From assembly GCF_000002995.4 (NCBI RefSeq), contig NW_025062478.1, forward strand, positions 3,386,001 to 3,450,000: a stretch of 64,000 nt of DNA. The letters run 5' to 3'. Each line of letters starts with the position of its first letter. Positions within the stretch are counted from its first letter, which is position 1. The stretch comes from Brugia malayi. Lineage: Eukaryota > Nematoda > Chromadorea > Rhabditida > Onchocercidae. Shown in pieces: positions 1 through 11,703 of this stretch. The position numbers and the translations under genes were made by a program. Below the pieces are notes generated by a model, which did no database searches, was not told the DNA's origin, and saw nothing but the letters and a program-made list of their open reading frames with translations.

Positions 1-174
1 AATTATTCTATATATAGTGGAACGATGGAAATCAAAAAAAGGTGATATCTGACCCAAAACAAATTATTAACCAACAAATCATTGCTTGATTCAATTCTCT
101 CACAAGATCATCTTAGGATGCCAGTTCAAAGTCAAAAGAAAGAAAACTTGAAAAAAAAAAAATAATTTCCTTAC

Positions 175-524
175 TTGCAGCGAGAAGAAACCCGAATCAT
201 CGACATTATGACTTTTAGCATCTTGTTCATTCAGTACCCTTCCTTCACGACTGTCAATTTCTGAAGCGATTTCGGCCAAATCAACAGCTGTGAAATAGGA
301 ACCTTGAAGCAACATATTCACAGCATGTTGAGCACATAATGATGCTTCTTGCTGTAAGAAAAATAAGATCTACCATATTAACAAACTACTACAAATATAT
401 AATTTATTTTAATTAAGAAAACAATCAAAAATAAAGCGTTATATTGAAATGAAACTGAATTCAATTTAATCAATTCAATACTTAATTGGAAATTTCTCTT
501 GTGACTACAAATTGCAAATTAAAC

Positions 525-568
<44 letters not shown>

Positions 569-614
569 TTTAGCAAGACCGAAAAATAACCTTTTCAAAA
601 TGAATTGAATCCAT
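175..614 (-). CDS. ATXN3: Ataxin-3 (Josephin deubiquitinase), first two coding exons, partial
   Basis: Ataxin-3 is a cysteine protease that trims ubiquitin chains. Coding exon 1 is 614-591 (MDSIHFEK, donor GTTATT) and exon 2 is 351-175 (acceptor TTCTTACAG, donor GTAAGG); both are in phase 0. The joined start MDSIHFEKQEASLCAQHAVN aligns with the Josephin domain start, and the catalytic Cys falls at residue 14 as in human ataxin-3, followed by the conserved CAQH. Exon 2 ends in DDSGFFSLQ, which fits the conserved Josephin segment that precedes the catalytic His. The rest of the domain (catalytic His and Asn) and any ubiquitin-interacting motifs lie beyond the left edge; I found no convincing exon 3 in bases 1-174. 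Intron 1 carries a 39-base homopolymer. Family assignment is secure, and the start is supported by the Josephin alignment. Confidence 0.93.
526..564. repeat. A39 homopolymer in ataxin-3 intron 1
   Basis: An uninterrupted run of 39 A on the plus strand, hence T39 in the sense of the ataxin-3 transcript. It lies between the exon 1 donor and the exon 2 acceptor. Its length is likely polymorphic or uncertain in the assembly. Confidence 0.95.
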
Positions 615-2812
615 TAGAAATAATTTATAAAAATGGCGTTTCTTTGCAAACAGCTAACAGTATCCCTTCCAATCTTCAAATATCACAATAGTTGATCGAA
701 AATAAAATCGAAATACATAACTCAATACCAAAAGCAAGTGCACAAATTATTCGCTAATTGAACGGAACAAGTTAAGCTATTATAGATAACTTTGAGACAC
801 TTTCAATTCTCGTTTCTCTTTATTCTCAGAAATATCAATAAATTTTTTAAAGGAAAATTGTAAAACGAAACCTTACCGATGGCTAAACACTCTACCGAAC
901 AATATGATTTGGTCGCATTGAAAAGTGATGTCTCTATTACATGACTATGAATCCGATTTCCGTTATTGCAAACAGTGATGAATGAAATTTAAATTTTGCA
1001 CTACAATGCATAAAGTTAGTTTGAAATTCATCCTGTAATTGATTAAAGCATTTCTTTAATACCACTTAAACCCATATTTTACAGTTTATTCTTTCATACA
1101 AATTGATTGAAGTCTATCTGATACAATTAATTGAAGTAATAATTTAGTTTTGCTATGAAGGAAGCTTCTCCATATTTTCATCCATAGAAGATAGATAGAA
1201 GACACGAAATCACCTTATCCTTTTCACCACTGTACTATAATCAATGTTAATCATCTAATCAAGCAGTTTTCGAATTTAATCGCACTAACACAAACTTCCA
1301 TTCATCAGTAGGAACTATTTTACTATCAGAGATAACAGAAAAAAAATCCCAATTTCTTGGATAATATATTACTGAAAGTTTTGCTTTCGAATTAAATCTG
1401 AATTTTCTTTTTTTTTTTTACAAATTAAATCTGAATTTTCTTTAAGTTCAAATTTAAATGTGACACTTATGATAAAATATAATCATTTGGATTGGATCTC
1501 TTTTCATTAAATGTCACTTTTCTAGTCATTTAACTTTTAACCAATTTGTTCTTTTTTATTGTTGTATTTTTAAATAATGAATAGTTTTCTGCCACTAGCA
1601 CGTAATCAGGACCATCATAATAAATGTGTCAGTTGTGAATAATCTAATTTCTAAATCGCAACATGATTTGAATCTTAATTTTATACGAAAATCGCTAGGC
1701 CGTTTACAGCTGAATAGCTTATTTAAAAAAGAAAAAAAAGTTGGAATGCGCCCCAACTCTGAGAACAAATAACAGCCACTCCTTATCAAATGGTATCCCA
1801 TTGACGATAGAATTTATGGTTATTTAAAAATCAAAAAATATTCAGCTGGTTTAGTCAAGTAATAAAAAATATGAAAATGCCAGATAAATATCAGAACCAC
1901 CTGTTTCAATAATCTTTTCCTTTTGACGATACAAATCAGATCGAGAAGCTGAGACAACGTTAAGTTCCGAAGTGCCGAAAACTGATGAGTCATAATTTCG
2001 TTAGCATAAAAAGAAACCAACGTCCTCAAAAAAAAAAAAAAAAAAAACCATTTATATCCAAAATATACGCTTGTCAGAGATGTCTTCAGAAGAAAAATTA
2101 AACATCTACCGAAAGAAGGAATTAATGGAAGGTCATAATCACTCTTTCATCTATTATTTCATCATGAAGATAAATAATTACTTTTTCTTGCTGTTCATCG
2201 CAAGTTTTGTAAATTTAGAAGTATCATGAAATGAAAACTTCTCCAAAAGAGTAAAGTCAGGGCAATATAACGGTTTTTTCTTTTTTTTTTTTTTTTTTTC
2301 GTTAAATTGCTAATTACAGAAAAAGTCGAAAGAAATGAAGTAACAAATGAGCTAATCTCTTTAACAAAAACTGATACGACTTCCACTGTTTAGAGATGAG
2401 GCATTAGGAATCAACTAGATCAATATCACTTGGATGCATATCAGTTTTTTTTAAGGCAAATATAAAATCACTGAACAGGAAATCGAAGCAAAGCATGAGC
2501 ACACTAAAAATCTGCGCGCACCACCAGTATCTCAATTTACATGAAAGTTTCGTTGAAAAATATATTACTGCTAAAGCACAAAATTTAAAGGGAAAAAAAT
2601 TGACTCTAGCAATCTGATATCATTGGAAAATACATAATTTAAAACTGAAGTAAACAAAAGTGTTGACTGAAGTTTTTTCCCTTTAAAGTCTATTAGCCAT
2701 TACCTTTTTCAAAAAACTCCACTGATTATAAGAAAATAAATAAATTGAGAGTTAAATCTTTTAAACTTTTTGAAATTGAACAGTTTCCTTCACTGATTAT
2801 TTCATATCAAAA
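615..2812. other. Intergenic stretch between LAMTOR1 and ataxin-3
   Basis: This 2.2-kb gap separates the stop of LAMTOR1 from the start of ataxin-3, both on the minus strand. It should hold the promoter of ataxin-3 and the 3' UTR of LAMTOR1. A short minus-strand stretch ending in a good donor (GTAAGG near 870-875) could be an untranslated or upstream exon of ataxin-3, but no partner acceptor with an open frame was found. The minus ORF at 1595-1801 is broken by low-complexity lysine/phenylalanine codons and is not called. Confidence 0.4.
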
Positions 2813-5198
2813 TTATTCATCATCCGAAAAAGTCATGTGGATAAGGATATCCTGTTTGTGTTCAATTTGTATACCATTTACCATTGCATTGGACATATTC
2901 CTTGCAAATTCTCGTAAATCAGAATGCGCTGTGAAATTTGATGATGGTCGCTGCAGCACTTCAATCGCTCGCTGTCCAACATCGAACAGGAGACACAAAT
3001 CTGCAATGAGAGATCAACAGCTAAGTCTTACTGCAGTAAATGATATTCAAGACCATTACATTTGCTTCTTTAAAGTATTCCAATATCATTGGATTTAGAA
3101 AATAGACGGATGGAAAATCAATAATTCAGACAAAAATGTTGAATCTCAATGAAAAAAGCTTCGTGTAAAAAGTAGAAAGAAGGGAAATATTTTCTTTGAA
3201 AAATGCGAAGGAACGAGAAACTCAGAAAAGACCAGCAAAGATGTAGCAGGAAAGAACATCATTTTTAAAAAAAGTGAAGAATGACCTTTACATGCCATAT
3301 AATAGCACAACTAATAGCTTTTTCCATTTCCTTTTCTACTTTTTCTCTGCATTAATAGGAAAATTTATAGAAGAAACCATCTTCTGCAGTCGTATTAAGA
3401 TTATGCCTCCGAATTCGTAAATCATGTTGTCTGACTGCATCACTATATCTTTGGGCTTTTGATAAGTCTTCTTTATATGGCGCTGTGGTACCATCCATAT
3501 TAGCAACATCTATTATGTTCTGAAAGAAAGTAGTAACATGTATTTCTTTTTTGTGCTCTATTATTGGCCATTTATTTTTGCACAATTATGTCAATCGTTG
3601 TTTAATCAAAAAATGATATAACTCAATAAAATCTTAGATACATTTTAACCTCAATAAAAAAATAGAACAATTTTGTGAAATTTCCCTTCAATACTCACAA
3701 GATGCACCAAATAAGTGCAAATTTTCAAGAGCATGCACTACTATACAATGCCTATCACATTACTGCTACTAGTTTAACAAAGTAGTAATGCTAACTTGAT
3801 AGTTGCATCCACATTATTTTAGCAATTCTATGAATTACATGAAGCTCAGATGTTAACAAAAATAAATGATAATACTACCCATAATTTTCTTCCAACATTT
3901 TAACTCAAATAATGACAAAATAAATAGAAATTTGCTTTCTGATCTTCTACTCCATGAAAAAGCGAGGAAACCAAAAATTATTTAAAAAATTTTTTCTTTT
4001 CTGTGAGAATCCCAAAATGAATTTGAAAGAATAAAATTTTTTGGAAAAATTCTTTTTTTTGAGAGGGAGGAACTTGTTTTATCCACAAATTTAATTTTTT
4101 CGTTTAACCTATTCCAACTTTTTATTGTTTAATATGTGCTAATATCTGCTTGCCTGAACTGGATCAACCTGCACTGTTTACAAATTACAGGTAACAATTT
4201 ACAGTTAAAAGGTAAGATATCACAGATCGTTTAGAAAAGGCTTCATATTTGACCTCGTCAAATAATTCTGCGGCAATTCTGATATTCTTATGATCCTGTT
4301 ATGACATGTTAGAAGATTCTTTTATGAAACAACTCCAGAAGATAGAACTCTCTTTCATGGAATCTGTCTTTTCAAAAACTGAATGAAAATTGCTTTAAAT
4401 GCTTTCACAATTAAAAGTGTTACTTGCTGTGTAGTTTCCAGAATTTGATTTAATAATTCATCTTCGTCATTACTCTGCCGAAAACTGCCAGGACCGTTAG
4501 ATGCTATGTGGTGTTCCACATCGTTTACCCAGAAATTAGTTGAATCACAAGGTCTAAAAATATAAAATAATTAATAAATGTGTGCAAATATGAATTCTAA
4601 AGACGAATATTTAGATAAAAGCTTTCTCAACAAAATAATAAGATGAATTTTAATAAGATTAATAAGATTTTCTTTTATTAATAAGATTAATAAGATTTTC
4701 TAGTATCGCTGTGATAAAAAGAAAACTGGGATCACCACATCTTCCTACTTTCTTACCAGGCCAAAAATTTGGTCCCTATAAAACTAGGATATTAACCTGC
4801 AACACTTTAATCTCTATTAAGTTTTGAATGCAATCCTGCCCCATCTTTCATGAACACTAAATTAATAGAAAGCAATAAATAAATATGACAGAATAGTCTT
4901 CATCTTGTGAAAAACATACATACATATTACATGAAGAAAACAATTAGTTTATCAGAGTTACAAGAAGTCTCTTAAAATATAACTTTCAAAAAAAATATAT
5001 TCGCATGCGCTCTTTGCCCTAATACTTTAATTTTTTAAAATCTGATTATAATAGTATTTCAGATGAAACATCAGACAACAGAAAGCGAACTAACGTAGAT
5101 GTCCCAAAATGACCACTATCGGTATCGTTTATCAACGGCCCTTCATCATCACTACCTTCTCCATTACAACAACAAAGTGACTGCAGTACCGAATACAT
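2813..5198 (-). CDS. LAMTOR1: LAMTOR1 / p18, membrane anchor of the Ragulator complex
   Basis: LAMTOR1 holds the Ragulator-Rag complex on late endosomes and lysosomes for mTORC1 signalling. Four coding exons: 5198-5095, 4553-4424, 3519-3378 and 3000-2813; their phases (2, 0, 1) match at every junction and give 187 residues, against about 161 in mammals. LLNQILETTQQNIIDVANMD across exons 2-3 matches the family core LLSSIL..T..NIIDV, followed by KAQRYSDAVR. Exon 4 carries the C-terminal helix (HSDLREFARNMSNAMVNGI) and ends DDE. The N-terminus MYSVLQSLCCCN has a Cys triplet suited to palmitoylation but no Gly2 for myristoylation. A TTTCAG acceptor 17 bases upstream of the ATG, with an in-frame stop just upstream of it, supports this start; a further short 5' exon cannot be excluded. 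Confidence 0.92.
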
Positions 5199-6682
5199 AC
5201 AGGAGAATCAAAAATCTGAAACTGAATTCGACTCAATTATTATTGCTTCGGCCTGAAAATTTATCCAAACATTTACTTTGAAAAAAAAAAAAAAAAAAGA
5301 AAAAAGTCGGATGAATCAATAATTATAGCTAAGAATAGATAATTCCAATATTTATCTGTACAACCTTGAAAACAAGAGGAAATGTTATCATTTAAAATAC
5401 TTGATATCTAATAATTGTCAAAAATTCCAACAAATCATGACAGGACTAATCTCAAACGGAAAATACATCACTTTAATCCTGCGAAACAATCACTATTCTT
5501 CACCATACTTAATTCCGCTACATTAAATTTTCTCCTCATATTTTTATCTAATCTCTTTATAATACTCCACTTCCACTTAAAATTTCACCATTAATTAATA
5601 TTTGATTACTAGTTTCAGAATTATCCTTTATGTTTCCTGAATGTTATTAACCGGTTTAGCGAATAAATCATCAGGAACTACCATATCTCAGGAAATAATG
5701 AAAAACGTTACTGAACCGTGAAGTACTTAACATTTCTCCCTCCTTTTTGCTGATGATGGTGGTACGAAGGGCGGAATGAAACAACTTTGCATCTCAGTCA
5801 GATTCACCTTTTTACTTTAATATTTTCATCTGAGGAAAATCAAAATTGAAGTGTTCAATGATTTACTTTGGTATTTCATCTTTTTTTTTCTCCAAATATT
5901 TGCAATACTTCAAGATTTAGATAATTATTCGTTATTATTAATTAATTATTATTCGTTACTATTAATTAATAATTTTAGGGAGAGAGAGAGAGAGAGAGAC
6001 AGGGCTAATCTCGAATATATCAAAACGAAACAATTATAAAATCTTCCTTTTATTCATTCTTTCTTTCTTTGTGTTTTTCGTTTTGTTTATTGAAATTAAG
6101 TAATAAATTGAATTAGCCAGAAAAAAAAGGATTAAAACATTTATTAACTTAAGTATTAGCCATTTATATTTAAATCATTTTACTTAAATTTCGTAATTTT
6201 GAAAAATTTAATATATTATTTAAAAAAAAAAAAAAAAAAACGTAGAAAACTTTCTTCCACTTATTCATTTCATATCAATGATTAATTCTCACAATTGATT
6301 TCCTTATCCTAACAGTATTCTCATCAATCTTTTCCCTCCCTAAACAAACAAACCAAGCAATCATCACATCAAACCATTCGTCAACTTCCCTCTCTCTCCC
6401 TCTCTACATTCACCCTATGAGACTTGATTACTTTCTCTCTCCCTCTTCTTCCTCCCAACAATATTATTATACACTAACGTCTCCTCATCTTTCTTATTCT
6501 CTTTCTTACTTACTCTCACACCTATAATCCATCATTTATTGCTTTATATTTTACTATTTACTTTAAATCAATCCTTGTCGTTTCTAATTTCAATTTTATT
6601 ATTTTTATTTGCTACACATATTCTATGCATTTCTTTTCATATTTAGTGAATGATAATAATAATAATAATAGCTAATCATATC

Positions 6683-6778
6683 ATTATCATCGCTTATCAT
6701 AGATTTATTATCATTGCTTATCATAGATTTATTATCATTGCTTATCATAGATTTATTATCATTGCTTATCATAGATTA
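6683..6778. repeat. 24-bp tandem repeat, four copies
   Basis: Four head-to-tail copies of a 24-base unit beginning ATTATCATTGCTTATCATAG; the first copy differs by one base (C for T) and the last lacks one final base. The near identity of the copies implies recent expansion. The ORF across it simply translates the repeat. Confidence 0.95.
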
Positions 6779-9700
6779 CATAAAAAGGCAAACAAAATAT
6801 TTGTGTGTCATTTGTGTCACCTCTCTTACCTACCTGTTTTTGTTATATCTTCAAGATAAGTAATATTAATTAACATTTCTGGTTAATATCTTATTGTTTA
6901 GTTTGTTTAGGTTTTCCTTTTTTTTCTCTCTTTCTCTCTCTCTCTCTCCATCAAGCTCCTTCGACTTTTTTCATTGTTTTTTTTTCGATTAAAATTTAAT
7001 CGATTTATGGAAAGTATTATGAATTACATAAATTCCATTTACCTATTATAGATTAAATAGAATTTAGTACTCTTAGATGGACAATTCATCAATATTTCTC
7101 ATTTCAGATTAATCTTAAAAATTAAAAAGTAATCATAATTAATTATTTCATTAATATTTATTATTTTTATCCATCATTAATTTGCATTTCTAGATGTAAA
7201 TTATTATTAATAATCACCATTTTTATAAAACTGTGAAATTATTTTTGCTTGTTTATAATTATTTGCTGATTATTATTCATTCCTATTATCAATAGTATAT
7301 CATTTAAAACTATTAATTTACAAACAGAAATTTTTAAAAAATTATCCAACTTTTCCTTCTCTTTGCTTTAAGCGAATTTATTCTTAAAATATGTTTCATT
7401 TTTTTTCGTAATTTTTTTTTCCGGAATACTTCCATAGCGTACATCCGGTCAACAAGACAGCTACTGAAAATATTTAGTATGAATTCTTAATTAGACGAGA
7501 AATTGCAGAAATAACTAAGAACTGATACAATGGATTTATGCTAAAATTGTCGGCTAATTAGTTAATTTTAATTGCATTATACTTTTAATTTTTTTTTCCA
7601 TCTTATACTAAATTTTTTCATTATATAAATTATAATTTCATTATACTTTAATAATAAATGAAATAATTAAAGATAAATCATCTAAATTGATTTCTGATCA
7701 ATTATTTAATCTCTTTCATTTCATCGTTTTCACGACAACAATTCAAAATTATTTCCCTATCATTTGCTATCAGTTCAGTAGTTCCTACTTTTAGTCGTTA
7801 TCATCAGTTATTGTTTTTAGTACAAATTGCTCCACTCAGTTCATTTTTTTTTTTCAATTTCTTATTTTAATAAAATTTTATTTCAAATCAAGTTTGATTT
7901 TCAATTAAAAGTTAAATTCTATAATAATATGTTCTTTCGTCTTTTATTGAATGAATTAATTTTATTGATGTAATTATTATGACATAAACAACGTCATTCT
8001 GGAATTTTCAGTACTAGTAGTTCAGTCTTTACTATCTTTACTATCATTGCTTTCGTTATCATCAATATTATCACTTTATCACTCTTTTTCTTCGAGCACT
8101 TTAAAGTTTCAGTCATTGCAACACTCAAAAATTAGTATTCAGAGTTTTTCAGCTGTTGATTAAAATTATTGTGTTGTAAGTTTTACGAAATCTTGCTTAA
8201 TTAATTTGAATTTATCAAAATCTAATAAAGAAACAAAGTATTATCCACTTTTGTATAAATGAAATTGGTTTAAATATTTCATTATAAATCTTTAAAGTAA
8301 TTTGAAAACTTATGTACTCATTGAAATATGCCATAAACTTCTTCAAATTTATCTTTACTTTATCAAACAAAATTACTTTAATAGGTGATTTTCAGATAAA
8401 AAAAAAAAAAATCATGACATTGTTATATACTTCTTAAGATTAACTTAAAAATATAATTAAAAAAGAAATGAAAAAAATCTTCCATACTATCTTCTAAGAA
8501 AATATTAGCAATTAAATGATTATCAAATGTTTCAACTTTATTATCATTTCTTATTACCATCATAAAAGAAATGGCTATCATTTCGAATTTACAATACAAT
8601 CGAACAATTTTAGAAATCATTTCAATCCTTTTTTTTTTTTTGTTTGTTTCTTTTCTTTTTTACCTAGCAAAAGAACAATAAAAAAAAGTAAAAAGTATCA
8701 ATTATCTTTTCTATCTATAATTGTATAAAAAATGTAAAAGCTAATTATCAATTTCTACAACTTAATGCCATTATCAGTTACTATTATAACCTTCATGATG
8801 TTAGTTGTTATCAATTGCTATTATCATTCTTATGATGTTTGTTATCATTTATCACATTCATACAATTATCACTACCTATTTTATAATATTAGTGTTTTTT
8901 TCCCTTTTTTTGATAACATTTAAGCATAATTTATGATATTAGCAGGCATAGTAACATTTGCTATAGTAAATATATAAGCATTCATTTATAATTTTATTGA
9001 ATAATTGTGCTTATATCTGTTATCATCGTTTTTTCTTGTTATTGTTCTATTCTTCACAACAACGAAATCAATTTAGATATTAAGAATAATTCAATAATTT
9101 TGGTAAGTATTAATTACTTGTGGTAATAACCTGCAACTATTATTATTATTATTATTATTATTATTTTTTATATTATACAATTATTTAAGTAAATTATTTA
9201 AGTAATAGATATCAATAAAAATAAAATGCACTGTGATTCTTTACCATATCAGTGCGCTACTGCGTAAGATTACTGTTTAAATGCAATAGCATAATTCCTA
9301 AAATTCTAAATCTAGCGCAAATGTGCATTTCAGCTGGCGCAAATGTACTGATTGCAATGCACTATTTTCACGTTCAATCACACCTAATCTTTGCTATCTT
9401 TTTCCGTTTTTTAAATTTATTCTCTTTTAATTTTTTAGCGAATGTATTCTTTTTTCTTTTTTTTTTCTTTTTTTTTGCGTTCTGTGTAAACATTATTTTC
9501 TTACACTCTAACTTTTTCAATTTACTTTTTGTTCCTAATATATCACTTTCCACTGTATACCATATCCCAAAAAGAATATTCATTCCACGACATGGTACAA
9601 TATTTCTTATCTAGGTCACCTGAATTTCCCATACACAAATTCTCATGTCATGATGCATCATCATTTATCCTGTCAACATCATACCTGTCCATCTGAATGA

Positions 9701-10169
9701 TTAACCTAACTTTTCAACGATAATTTTTTCTTCAGTGAATAACCCTTTGTACATCTTTAATGATCTTCGATCTTAAGAAGTGCAAAAATTTAATAAAAAT
9801 AAACAGGGGATCCTGTATTCAATTTTTTGCTTGGTGAAATAACCTACTTTTATTTATTCACTAATTTTCTATCTTCTTTCTTGTCACTAAAAAATCCCTC
9901 CTACAATATTTGTATCAATAAAATAAATTTATATTATTCATAAATTAAAATTTTCATCTTTTTTTATTTTCAAAGTTGCAAATTTAATTCTCAGCGAATT
10001 TCAATTTAATCTTTTGAAATTGTTTACTTACAGTCAAATTTATTGTATTCTTTGATAATCTGCAATCAATTTTGAAAGTATTATATTTTCATTTTGAAGA
10101 TAGCCTATGAGATATTGTTTTTGAACTTAACAGTTGATCAGAATCCATTTTCATCCCTCACTTTCTTCC

Positions 10170-10175
10170 TTTCTC

Positions 10176-10217
<42 letters not shown>
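10170..10217. repeat. CT microsatellite
   Basis: A (TC)n tract interrupted by CCC and G, about 48 bases. Related GA/CT tracts lie at 5979-6000, 11409-11440 and 60116-60150. Confidence 0.9.
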
Positions 10218-10220
<3 letters not shown>

Positions 10221-11012
10221 TTCTTGCTATGTAATTGCTTATTTTCATTTATTTTCCCAACTGCTTCTTGCTGAAATCTATTATTGATGTTTATCAATTC
10301 ATTGGTGCGGAATTATTTTCTTTCCCTCCAAAATTTATAAAAAAATATTTTTCTTCTTTGAAAAATTTGTTATCAGAAAAAGCAATCAATAAATGATATG
10401 TTTACATAATTACAAATTATAGCTAATTTGTAACAAATTCATTTGAATATTTTATGTTTTGCTAGCACTCGAAAGGCATCAATTTTTCAATCATTTATTC
10501 TCTAATACAGTTTACAATAAATTTAAAAAAAAAAAAAAAAAAAATGATGTAAAATTGAGAAAAGAAAAAAACAAAATGATTATTAGAGTAAAGTTTGAAC
10601 CTTGAACTTTTAAAAATTATAAGTTCGATATTCTTAAAACGATTAGCCTTTCATTTCCATTCTTTTTTTTTACTGTTTGTTCGTTTTTTTATTTATTATT
10701 CAGTGATGAATATAAATTTTATCCTAATTTTACATACTTAATTGCAGTACAAATCAAAATGTATAGTGTAAATTGTAGATAAAATATTTCAATTTTTTTT
10801 TTTTTTTACTTTTATATTTCAATTTTATATTTTTCTTTAAAATTTTTTTTCAAAATTTTTGAAGGTATAAAAAAAAAAAAAGAAAATGTTCTGTTTTTTG
10901 ATATTGATTTTTATTTTGTTTCATTTTCGACTTTTTTCTTTTATCACTGTGTGTATACATTATGCTTTGTGCTAACTTAGCAACAAGAAATAATGATAGC
11001 ATTTCAGATGCA

Positions 11013-11703
11013 ATGTTTCGATGCTTTACGTTATCGTTGTTACTGCTATCCGTGATAACAAGTGATATGATATGTACTGGAGATGTAAGTGATGCACAAT
11101 CACTTTGTAGTGATGCTGCTAAATGCGACTATAGCAATTCAATTATGTTTTCCTCTCCGGAAGTCAATAATTTAATTGCAAGTCACTCAGTTTCCGGTTA
11201 TTATTATTTTATTTATTTATTATTTTTTTTTTTTTTGATTGTTTAGCTTTTAGTTTTCGATGTGCAAATTTATGATTTATTTGAAATATAAATGGAATAA
11301 AATGTGCTACTTACAATAATCATATTCATTGACCTTTATTACAAAAAGAAAAAAATTGAAAATCTTAATTAAACATTCAGGATAGATATTTTTGATAAGA
11401 AAAAAAAAGAGAGAGAGGGAGAGAGAGAGAGGGAGAGAGTAAATTAAATTAATATAAATGTAGCAAAATTCTGATAATGAATTAAATTGATAAGTTTTTA
11501 ATAATTTAATTAATTGATAGTATATTTCAGTATTGGAAAGTACTCAACAAATATCATTATATAATTTATGGTCTTATTTACTCTATCGATGGAGTATTGT
11601 GCTATATTTTGTACCATTAATCGTCATAATATTGTGTAAATGTAGAATAATCAATTGTGATGTACGACTTATTTACGGCAATATGCCTGATGATTTTGTA
11701 TAA
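11013..11703 (+). CDS. Small secretory-pathway protein with one C-terminal membrane span
   Basis: Two-exon model. Exon 1 is 11013-11196 and exon 2 is 11531-11703 (acceptor ATATTTCAG), phase 1, giving 118 residues. The start MFRCFTLSLLLLSVITSDMI resembles a cleavable signal peptide and follows an ATTTCAG acceptor by five bases, as for a trans-spliced mRNA. A short Cys-containing lumenal part (ICTG, SLCSDAAKCDY) leads to the hydrophobic segment SIVLYFVPLIVIILCK and a cytosolic tail ending MPDDFV. An AATAAA lies 90 bases after the stop. The exon 1 donor (CCG|GTTATT) is weak; a GTAAGT at 11084 is an alternative that would shorten exon 1. I do not recognise a family; it could be a type I membrane peptide or an accessory subunit. 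Confidence 0.5.

Larger units (their letters stand above)
5199..11012. other. AT-rich intergenic region without a called gene
   Basis: No exon-like block with matched splice sites was found on either strand in these 5.8 kb. The content is AT-rich sequence with GA/CT runs (5979-6000, 6930-6950, 10170-10217), an ATT microsatellite (about 9136-9170), several A/T homopolymers and the 24-bp tandem repeat listed separately. The ORFs at 5851, 6650, 8423, 8516, 9252 and 9374 are dominated by Phe, Ile, Asn and Lys codons from these repeats. Confidence 0.6.

Noticed and set aside
1595..1801. Minus-strand ORF of 68 codons between LAMTOR1 and ataxin-3
   Set aside because: Some balanced codons, but no acceptor or donor joins it to ataxin-3 and no family is recognised.
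2745..3098. Plus-strand ORF of 117 codons
   Set aside because: It lies opposite LAMTOR1 exon 4, whose protein is clearly conserved on the minus strand.
9252..9614. Plus-strand ORF of 120 codons
   Set aside because: Dominated by a poly-Phe stretch from T runs; no recognised features.
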